From contig JALVRI010000563.1 of assembly GCA_027031325.1 (NCBI GenBank), positions 1-9,009 of the forward strand: a DNA stretch of 9,009 nt, read 5' to 3'. Below the pieces are notes generated by a model. The model ran no database searches and was not told the origin of the DNA. It saw only the letters and a list, made by a program, of their open reading frames with translations. Below are positions 1 to 5,277 of the stretch, piece after piece. Made by a program: the position numbers and the translations under genes. Position 1 is the first letter of the stretch; each line of letters starts with the position of its first letter. The DNA comes from Desulfobacteraceae bacterium. GTDB taxonomy: Bacteria; Desulfobacterota; Desulfobacteria; Desulfobacterales; Desulfosarcinaceae.

Positions 1-567
1 TCCCAATGCCTCGAGTTTGCCGGGGATGTAACCAGCCGCTTTAAAATACCTTTCTTGATCATGTCCTACTACAACCCGATCTTCAAATACGGGGTTCAAC
101 AGTTCGTCGGGGCCATGTCCCAAAGGGGAATAAAGGGCGCCATAGTAGCCGATCTGCCCCCGGAAGAAGCCGGCCCCTATCTGGAAGCCATGCAATCCGA
201 GGGCCTGGACCCGGTCTTCATCTTCGCACCCACCACGAAGCGCCAAAGGATGGCCCGCATCGCCGGCTTCAGCCGTGGAATGATCTACTGCGTAGCACGC
301 AAGGGAGTCACCGGCAAGCGGACCGATTTTTCAACCGGCTTTGAGGCCTACCTCGAGCGCTGCCGGGCGGCAACCAGCCTGCCTCTTGCTGTCGGTTTCG
401 GAGTAGCCGGTAAAGAGGATGTCGACTATCTGGCCACCAGGGCGGAAGTTGCCGTGATCGGTACCAAGACCCTTGAGGTGGTTGAAGAAAAGGGCCTTTC
501 AGGCCTGAAGCAATTCCTGGTTTCCCTCACCGGCAAGGGCCGTCGAGGCATACCAAAAGTTTCGTGA
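1..567 (+). CDS. trpA: Tryptophan synthase alpha subunit, 5'-truncated by the window edge
   Basis: TrpA cleaves indole-3-glycerol phosphate to indole and glyceraldehyde-3-phosphate and passes indole to TrpB, the last step of tryptophan synthesis in the cytoplasm. The frame is open from base 1, so the gene begins upstream; 188 codons are visible and end in TGA. Family landmarks in order are the PFLIMSYYNPIFKYG strand/loop, ADLPPEE (usually PDLP), the flexible-loop GVTG, the phosphate-site GFGV and a final VIGT. In well-studied TrpA proteins this last motif is usually G-S; here it is G-T followed by KTLEV. The catalytic Glu and Asp near the N-terminus lie outside the window. No Rho-independent terminator is obvious after the stop. 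It was probably the last gene of a trp cluster, since the next gene is unrelated and 338 bp away. Family assignment is secure. Confidence 0.93.
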   Translation, partial: SQCLEFAGDVTSRFKIPFLIMSYYNPIFKYGVQQFVGAMSQRGIKGAIVADLPPEEAGPYLEAMQSEGLDPVFIFAPTTKRQRMARIAGFSRGMIYCVARKGVTGKRTDFSTGFEAYLERCRAATSLPLAVGFGVAGKEDVDYLATRAEVAVIGTKTLEVVEEKGLSGLKQFLVSLTGKGRRGIPKVS

Positions 568-905
568 ACCGCTGTCTGAAAGGCCGGTCCCGTCTCATGG
601 TTAACCGGGCGGTAGAAACGGTGCATTAAGCAGCCGGCCCGGAACAAGGCTGAAATATACCGCCAGGGCTATCAAGCGAAGATGGCCGGGGACAAAATTG
701 TTTGCTTCGCGGTTAAGAAAAAGATATAATTTCACTGATCATGATACGAGCTGCCCGGAATTCAGCTTTCTGAAACGCTCCTTTCGGCGACATGCTTTTT
801 CACCTTTAACTGCCGATTACTTCTCCAAATAGCTCGGTCTGTCAAAAACGGCTGAAGCATTATTCGACCACCTGCTTGCCAGGTCCTGATTTTGGAAAAA
901 TTGCT
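568..905. other. Intergenic region and leader between trpA and the radical SAM gene
   Basis: No credible gene was found in these 338 bases. The left half shows only short GC-rich self-complementary stretches (for example around 634-642) and no T-run that would make a convincing trpA terminator. The right half carries a promoter candidate at 702-730 and, after it, a leader of roughly 170 nt. The leader contains two small hairpins that share bases: AGCTG 749-753 with CAGCT 763-767, and TTCAG 761-765 with CTGAA 770-774. I searched by eye for a cobalamin-riboswitch B12 box or a SAM-riboswitch core and saw neither. A 10-codon reading frame (741-773) starts with ATG but has no ribosome binding site. 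Confidence 0.5.
702..730 (+). promoter_or_regulatory. Candidate sigma-70 promoter for the radical SAM gene
   Basis: TTGCTT at 702-707 and a perfect TATAAT at 725-730 are separated by exactly 17 bp. The -35 matches only TTG of the consensus, while the -10 is perfect. Transcription would begin near 737, leaving about 170 nt of leader before the ATG at 906. This is a pattern match only; the start site is not known. Confidence 0.45.
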
Positions 906-2690
906 ATGAAACCAGTACGTAACATTCTTCTAGTCTATCCCGCCGTACCCCCAAACACCTATTGGAGTTTCCACTACGCCCTCAAGCTGGTGGGAAGAAA
1001 AAGTGCCATGCCTCCTTTGGGCCTGATCACCCTGGCTTCATACATCCCGGCCGGATATAACCTGAAACTTGTCGATCTCAACATCGAGCCCTTGCCGGAT
1101 GAGGATCTTTATTGGGCTGACATGGTATTTTTGACCGGCATGCTGGTGCAGGAAGAATCGTTTCTCCAAGTTGCCGGCCGCGCCAAACGGCTGGGAAAAA
1201 CCGTGGTGGCCGGGGGGCCTTACGCCACCGGCAGGCAGGGCCGGATAGACAACGTAGACCACTGTGTGCTGGGCGAAGCCGAAAACCAAATGGACGGTTT
1301 TTTCCGCGACCTGGAAAGTGGGCGTCTCAAGCAGTTGTACCGTTCGCTTTCCCGGCCACGGCTTTCCTCCCCCCGCGTGCCACGCTTCGACCTTCTCAAG
1401 CTCAAGGCATACGCTTCCATGAGCATTCAGTACTCACGCGGGTGTCCCTTTCGCTGTGAGTTTTGCGATATCTGGCAACTGTACGGCAACCGGCCGCGAC
1501 TCAAGCCGGCCGCAAGCATCCTGGCCGAACTGGACTGCCTTTACAGCCTGGGCTGGCGCGGGGCTGTTTTCGTGGTCGACGACAACTTCATCGGCAACCG
1601 CCGGCAGGTCAAAGCCGACCTGCTGCCGGCCCTGGTGCGGTGGCAGGAAAAGCATGGACGTCCATTCCAGTTTTTCACCGAGGCCAGCATCAATCTGGCC
1701 CGGGACGAGGAACTCATGGCTGCCATGAGTCAGGCCGGGTTCAATGAGGTTTTCATCGGAATCGAAACCCCGGAGCCGGCATCTTTGCGGGAAATCGGCA
1801 AGACTCACAACCTGAAGAACGATCTCGGCCTCTCGGTCGCCCGGATCCAGAGCCACGGTATTGAAGTCATGGCCGGGTTCATCATCGGGTTTGATTCTGA
1901 CAGCGAGTCTGTCTTCGAATCCCAGATCGACTTTATTATGCAAAACGCCATTGTCAAAGCGATGGTGGGCATGCTCATAGCCTTGCCGGGCACCATCCTT
2001 TATCGCCGGCTGGCAGAGCAAAACCGCATCCTGGGCGATGCCTCCGGCAACAACACCCACCTTGTGAAGACCAATTTTCGTACCCGCCTCCCGCTGCCCG
2101 TTTTGAAGGCCGGATACCTCAAGGTCCTCGACAGACTGTACGACTTGCGTCTTGCCAACTACTTTACCCGCTGCAGGCTACTGCTCGATCGTATCGGCAA
2201 CCGGGAAATGTACACGCGCAAAGTGACCTGGTCCGAATTGCCCATTTTGTTCCGCTCCCTTGCGCGCCAGCCTTTCACAAGTTACGGTTGGAATTACCTC
2301 CGCTTCTTGGGACACACCCTCCTGCGCTACCCGGACCTTTTCCCTGAAGCCGTAAAACTTGCCGTCCAGGGGCACCATTTCCATGTAATCACCCGCCAGA
2401 CCCTGCGGGTTGAAGCCGCCGCGGCAATGCTGGACGATCTTGCCGGCCGGCTCCAGACCATCCTGGCCCCGGCCGTCCAGATGGCCCTTTCAACAGGCCA
2501 GATTTCCAACAAGGCCCTGATCAAGAACATTCGGGTAATCAGGCGCAGACTCAGGTTGGCACACAAACGGATAAAGTGCCTCCATGCCGGTATCCATCAC
2601 GACCTGAATCGCCGCTGGCAGGCCATCGCCAAGACACTGGAAGAATTAACTTCCCAGCTTTCAGCAAGCTCCGGCAGGGCGGTTTCCTGA
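906..2690 (+). CDS. Cobalamin-binding radical SAM protein, DUF4070/HpnP-like family
   Basis: A 594-residue protein. Residues about 1-150 resemble a B12-binding domain: VYPAVPP and PPLGLITLASYIP at the start, then VVAGGP. The radical SAM domain follows, with the [4Fe-4S] motif C180-x3-C184-x2-C187 in YSRGCPFRCEFCDIW. Further on are VVDDNFIGN, TEASINLA, IGIETP, GFIIGFDSDSES and LPGTILYRRL, an order typical of B12-binding radical SAM proteins with a DUF4070 tail. That group includes the hopanoid C-2 methylase HpnP but also many uncharacterised proteins. The CEFCDIWQLYGNRPR stretch looks more like the generic members, so I give no symbol. No D-x-H-x-x-G cobalamin ligand motif is visible, as in other members. 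About 150 C-terminal residues are basic and helical, longer than I expect for HpnP. Substrate unknown. The ATG at 906 (GGAAAA upstream) is preferred to an in-frame TTG at 876. Confidence 0.87.
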   Translation: MKPVRNILLVYPAVPPNTYWSFHYALKLVGRKSAMPPLGLITLASYIPAGYNLKLVDLNIEPLPDEDLYWADMVFLTGMLVQEESFLQVAGRAKRLGKTVVAGGPYATGRQGRIDNVDHCVLGEAENQMDGFFRDLESGRLKQLYRSLSRPRLSSPRVPRFDLLKLKAYASMSIQYSRGCPFRCEFCDIWQLYGNRPRLKPAASILAELDCLYSLGWRGAVFVVDDNFIGNRRQVKADLLPALVRWQEKHGRPFQFFTEASINLARDEELMAAMSQAGFNEVFIGIETPEPASLREIGKTHNLKNDLGLSVARIQSHGIEVMAGFIIGFDSDSESVFESQIDFIMQNAIVKAMVGMLIALPGTILYRRLAEQNRILGDASGNNTHLVKTNFRTRLPLPVLKAGYLKVLDRLYDLRLANYFTRCRLLLDRIGNREMYTRKVTWSELPILFRSLARQPFTSYGWNYLRFLGHTLLRYPDLFPEAVKLAVQGHHFHVITRQTLRVEAAAAMLDDLAGRLQTILAPAVQMALSTGQISNKALIKNIRVIRRRLRLAHKRIKCLHAGIHHDLNRRWQAIAKTLEELTSQLSASSGRAVS

Positions 2691-2699
2691 AACCCTGCC
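2673..2699 (+). terminator. GC-rich hairpin overlapping the radical SAM stop codon
   Basis: GGCAGGG (2673-2679) pairs perfectly with CCCTGCC (2693-2699), and TTT/AAA can pair further inside the loop. The stem spans the TGA at 2688-2690. No T-run follows, so it is at best an imperfect intrinsic terminator or a 3'-end stabilising hairpin. The palindromic repeat begins 5 bp further on. Confidence 0.35.
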
Positions 2700-2703
2700 C
2701 TTC

Positions 2704-2780
2704 AACCCGGATTTTGCAGCTGGCAAGTTTGGCCAAGATGCGAGGCGGAGGCCAGGCATTTTAAGTGCATAATCCGGGTT
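2704..2780. repeat. Short palindromic intergenic repeat, copy 1 (77 bp)
   Basis: The element opens with AACCCGGATTTTGCA and closes with TGCATAATCCGGGTT; the arms are complementary at 14 of 15 positions. Its first 55 bases match the first 55 bases of the copy at 4057-4173 at 49 positions (my hand alignment), and the last 22 also match. It lacks an interior block of about 40 bp present there. The interior holds a small hairpin, TGGC/GCCA with a 7-nt loop. There is no coding capacity. It resembles a REP or MITE-like element lying between a 3' end and the next gene's promoter. Confidence 0.8.
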
Positions 2781-2790
2781 CAACACTTCC

Positions 2791-2819
2791 TTGACTTAAT
2801 CCCGGCACTTTGGCATTAA
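2791..2819 (+). promoter_or_regulatory. Candidate sigma-70 promoter for the universal stress gene
   Basis: TTGACT at 2791-2796 (5 of 6 to the -35 consensus) is followed after 17 bp by CATTAA at 2814-2819, a weak -10. It begins 10 bp after the repeat ends and would put the transcript start about 40 nt before the ATG at 2866. Weak evidence. Confidence 0.3.
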
Positions 2820-2865
2820 GCTTGGTTTGCTTTGGAATCCCAATACATGCTGGAGGAATTTTCCA

Positions 2866-3255
2866 ATGAAGCTGCTCATCGGCCTTGACGAAACAGAAGC
2901 ATCCCGGCACGCCCTGACAGTGGCCCAGAAAAGGGCCCGTTTGCTCAATGCCCAACTGCATATCATCGCATCTTCCGGTTCCGGCTCCAAACGCAACGGC
3001 AAGGCCAAAAGTCTGGCCACATCCCTGGAAGAGGCTCAAATGCTTTGCAACGCATGCGGCATCCAATGTCACACCGAACTGTGCGAAACGGAAAACACGC
3101 CGGCCGAGGATCTTCTCGCTTACGCCCGGAACAACAAGGTGGACGAAATCATCATTGGTATCAAAAGAAAATCCCAACTTGGCAAGATGATCTTCGGCTC
3201 GACTGCCAGGCAGGTTATCATCGAAGCGCCCTGTCCCGTCCTCACGGTAAAGTGA
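2866..3255 (+). CDS. Universal stress protein, UspA family (single domain)
   Basis: A 129-residue cytoplasmic protein matching one Usp domain, a Rossmann-like alpha/beta fold that often binds ATP and forms dimers. It begins MKLLIGLDETEASRHAL, typical of the first strand with its Asp, and ends with an IIIGI strand, the nucleotide loop and APCPVLTVK. The ATP-binding Usp pattern G-x2-G-x9-G-S/T appears as G98-x2-R101-x9-G111-S112-T113, so the second glycine is Arg. ATP may still bind but cannot be assumed. There are five cysteines (61, 64, 68, 73, 123), four of them close together at 61-73. The ATG at 2866 is fixed by GGAGG at 2852-2856, 9 bases upstream; an in-frame start 39 bases earlier has no such site. 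The J-domain gene starts 54 bp downstream on the same strand and may be co-transcribed. Confidence 0.88.
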   Translation: MKLLIGLDETEASRHALTVAQKRARLLNAQLHIIASSGSGSKRNGKAKSLATSLEEAQMLCNACGIQCHTELCETENTPAEDLLAYARNNKVDEIIIGIKRKSQLGKMIFGSTARQVIIEAPCPVLTVK

Positions 3256-3309
3256 CAAGGCGAGATTGTCCCCTGGTTCAAGCCCGCCATTGCTGCTATA
3301 GTCTACACC

Positions 3310-4053
3310 ATGGACTGTGAATCACACCAGCATATCCAGAAAGGTTCCCGGCGCCGGCCCAGATTCTGCCTGGCATGCGGTGAGCCGCTTTCAGGACGGC
3401 GCCGCCGTTACTGCCGGGACGATTGCCGCTCGATGTTGCTTGCGGCCCTGAATCGTCGCACCGGTTTGCTGACGGCCCTGGGAACCCGCTATGCCACGTT
3501 CTATTTTACGAGATGGATGGTGATAATGGATCTTCTTCCATACGGAACAGACCAGATTTACAGTTTCATCCTGCCGCGGGGCCCCGGCCAAAAACCCCTT
3601 GATGCTTTCTGCATCCTGTCGAACCGCCTGGGAAATGTCTGGTGGAATGAAAGAAACCGAACCCACAAACGTTACCTGGCAAGCAGACTTGTCCTTGACC
3701 AGGCCCATAAACCCAGACTGCCCAAAGAAGCGGTGGTGCCGGTGAATACCGCCGTCCCGTCGGTGGGCAGCAAAATCCTGCTCACCCTGAGATTGACGCC
3801 TTCCAAGCTCGACCCGGCAAACCTTCTGGACGAAATAAAACGAGCTTACCGTAATCAGGCCAAACTCCATCACCCCGACTTAGGGGGCAAGGCGGAGGCA
3901 TTCCGGCGCATCCAGGACGCCTACGAAAAATTGCTGGCCTGGGCGGAACATCCAACCTTCGTACAGCGCAGCGGTTTTCCCGACAAATGGTTCTATGAAG
4001 GCTTTTCCAACCGCTGGATACCACCCATAGCCCGGCTGCGAACTTTTCAATAA
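3310..4053 (+). CDS. J-domain protein with an N-terminal four-cysteine zinc motif
   Basis: A 247-residue protein. Near the N-terminus, C20-x2-C23 and C35-x3-C39 flank an arginine-rich turn (GRRRRYC), the look of a small treble-clef-like zinc finger. Residues about 55-150 form a block I do not recognise, rich in aromatic residues (FYFTRWMVIM, GNVWWNERNR). The C-terminal third is a J domain: LLDEIKRAYRNQAKLHHPDLGG with H188-P189-D190, then FRRIQDAYEKLL. The HPD motif is what stimulates Hsp70 (DnaK) ATPase, so a DnaK co-chaperone role is a fair inference. It is not DnaJ itself: the J domain is at the wrong end, and the G/F region and four CxxCxGxG repeats are missing. The ATG at 3310 has no clear ribosome binding site, so the start is less certain. 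Client and role are unknown. Confidence 0.82.
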   Translation: MDCESHQHIQKGSRRRPRFCLACGEPLSGRRRRYCRDDCRSMLLAALNRRTGLLTALGTRYATFYFTRWMVIMDLLPYGTDQIYSFILPRGPGQKPLDAFCILSNRLGNVWWNERNRTHKRYLASRLVLDQAHKPRLPKEAVVPVNTAVPSVGSKILLTLRLTPSKLDPANLLDEIKRAYRNQAKLHHPDLGGKAEAFRRIQDAYEKLLAWAEHPTFVQRSGFPDKWFYEGFSNRWIPPIARLRTFQ

Positions 4054-4056
4054 TTA

Positions 4057-4173
4057 AACCCGGATCTTGCAGCTGCCAAGTTCGGCAAAGATGCAAGGCG
4101 GAGGGCAGGCAGCGCACGCTAGTACTTCAACTGCCCGACAACAAAGCGGATTTTGAAGTGCACAATCCAGGTT
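4057..4173. repeat. Palindromic intergenic repeat, copy 2 (117 bp, long form)
   Basis: It starts 3 bp after the J-domain stop with AACCCGGATCTTGCA and ends TGCACAATCCAGGTT; the arms are complementary at 12 of 15 positions. Inside it has a second inverted pair, ACTTCAA (4124-4130) and TTGAAGT (4153-4159), in the block missing from copy 1. A small stem TGCC/GGCA near the left end takes the place of TGGC/GCCA in copy 1; the sequence differs but pairing is kept. There is no coding capacity. Such structure could also shape the 3' end of the J-domain transcript. Confidence 0.82.
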
Positions 4174-4286
4174 AAATCTTTCGTAACCCGGCCCATCCGG
4201 GATTTGAGCCGCATTTTTTGCCTAACCCGGCTTAACATGTTCCCGCAATAACCAGCCTTCACAAGGGCTTCCAGGATCAAGCCGTC

Positions 4287-4637
4287 TTACTTTGGAGCCT
4301 GCGGACCAGGGGAAGGTTTTTTGTCCTGCTGTTTTTTAAGCAGATCTATCATTTCCTGCTGAAGCCTGATCAACTCCAGGTTCGTCTTGACCAGGAATTC
4401 TGTGCTGACGGCTATCTGCTTGAGGTATCGTTCAGAGGAAGATGTGCTGTAGTTTTTGGAATCACCATATTCCTGGGCCATGGCCCGGTTGAAGGCCTCG
4501 GTCAGGTCGAAATAGATCCCCACGTGGGACCCGCCTCCATGGTAAGGCGGCCAACTGAAAGCAACGCCCGCCACCGTCACTATCAGGCCGATCAAAAACA
4601 ATCCCCAAACGATCTTGGCATACCTTGATTCAAACAT
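4287..4637 (-). CDS. Small single-pass membrane protein with C-terminal coiled coil, unknown function
   Basis: A 116-residue protein that I do not recognise as a named family. After a short basic start (MFESRYAK), residues about 9-29 form one hydrophobic membrane segment (VWGLFLIGLIVTVAGVAF). A glycine/histidine patch follows (PPYHGGGSH, residues 30-38), then a mostly helical stretch. Residues about 70-106 are rich in Leu, Ile, Glu, Gln and Lys and could form a coiled coil; the tail is KKQQDKKPSPGPQAPK. The few basic residues before the membrane segment suggest N-inside topology with the helix in the periplasm, but this is inference. The ATG is supported by AAGGAG about 9 bases upstream. It is divergent from the ycgN-like gene with 144 bp between starts, and stands alone on its strand between two repeat remnants. 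Confidence 0.68.
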   Translation of the reverse strand: MFESRYAKIVWGLFLIGLIVTVAGVAFSWPPYHGGGSHVGIYFDLTEAFNRAMAQEYGDSKNYSTSSSERYLKQIAVSTEFLVKTNLELIRLQQEMIDLLKKQQDKKPSPGPQAPK

Positions 4638-4701
4638 GACACCTGGCTCCTTCCATCATTTTTGGCTGGCATTAGGGAAACTCCGTGCTCGGCACCTATT
4701 T

Positions 4702-4716
4702 ACCCGGATTATGCAC
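4702..4716. repeat. Lone arm of the palindromic intergenic repeat
   Basis: ACCCGGATTATGCAC is an exact 15-base match to the reverse complement of the right end of copy 1 (2765-2779). No partner arm or shared interior was found on either side, so it is a solo terminus or decayed remnant. It lies in the 144-bp region between two divergent genes and could overlap promoter elements of either. Confidence 0.5.
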
Positions 4717-4781
4717 AGCAATGACCGGGCCGGCACCTGTAGGGTTGCCCCATGGAGCTTGTTCTGTTAAAGCAGGAACCC

Positions 4782-5231
4782 ATGAATCAGGCCCGCAATG
4801 ATTACTGGAAAACCACACCCCTCGAGCAAATGACACCCCGGCAATGGGAAAACCTTTGCGATGGTTGTGGTCGCTGTTGCCTGCAAAAATTCAGGAACCC
4901 CACAACCGGAAAAATATACTACACTTCGGTGGCCTGTTTTCTGCTGGATCTCGATTCCTGCCGCTGTACAGCCTACCCCTTGAGGCGCAAACTGGTACCT
5001 GAATGCATCCGGCTGACCCCGGCAAACGTATCCAGGCTGCGCTGGCTGCCCAAAACCTGCGCCTACCGCCTCGTTGCCGAAGGGAAAGACCTGCCGCCAT
5101 GGCACCATTTGATAAGCAGGGACCCGGAGTCGGTCCACCGGGCCGGGATATCCGTGCGTAACCGCGCCATTTGCGAGACTCTGGTAAATCCGGACGATGT
5201 TGAGTTTTACATCCTGGAAAAAAGGCTCTAG
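4782..5231 (+). CDS. YcgN-family (YkgJ-type) cysteine-cluster protein
   Basis: A 149-residue protein aligning end to end by eye with E. coli YcgN (about 150 residues), formerly UPF0260. The signature is LCDGCGRCCLQK (C26, C29, C32, C33), then VAC (C52), CRCTAYPLRR (C60, C62), PEC (C75) and LPKTCAYRL (C93). The family ending AEGKDLPPWHHLISRDPESVHRAGISVRN is also present. The conserved cysteines suggest a metal or Fe-S site; the biochemical role of the family is not established to my knowledge. I chose the ATG at 4782 over an in-frame ATG at 4752 because AGGAA sits just upstream and the length then fits the family. It is convergent with the kinase gene, with 46 bp between stops and no obvious terminator there. 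Confidence 0.9.
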   Translation: MNQARNDYWKTTPLEQMTPRQWENLCDGCGRCCLQKFRNPTTGKIYYTSVACFLLDLDSCRCTAYPLRRKLVPECIRLTPANVSRLRWLPKTCAYRLVAEGKDLPPWHHLISRDPESVHRAGISVRNRAICETLVNPDDVEFYILEKRL

Positions 5232-5277
5232 CTATCAACGGGCAAGACAAGCAACCTGAACCCCAACCGAAATCCAT

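Noticed and set aside
741..773. 10-codon leader peptide just after the TATAAT box
   Set aside because: No ribosome binding site, no repeated regulatory codons and no evidence of attenuation.
876..905. TTG start adding 10 residues to the radical SAM protein
   Set aside because: The ATG at 906 is followed directly by the family-typical B12-domain start, and the extra residues look like untranslated leader.
1434..2060. Open 208-codon frame on the minus strand inside the radical SAM gene
   Set aside because: It lies wholly opposite a well-supported gene; the protein has no recognisable domain and no ribosome binding site of its own.
2811..2825. Sigma-54-like TGGCAT...TTGG before the universal stress gene
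   Set aside because: The nearly invariant GC of the -12 element is GG here, so it is probably coincidence.
4174..4286. CCCGG...CCGGG hairpin (4188-4202) with a T-run at 4215-4220 as a terminator
   Set aside because: The T-run is 12 bases away from the stem, too far for an intrinsic terminator on the plus strand, and there is no T-run at all in the other orientation.
4752..4781. Upstream ATG for the YcgN-like protein
   Set aside because: The ATG at 4782 has a closer AGGAA site and gives the usual family length; the upstream 10 residues have no counterpart in YcgN.
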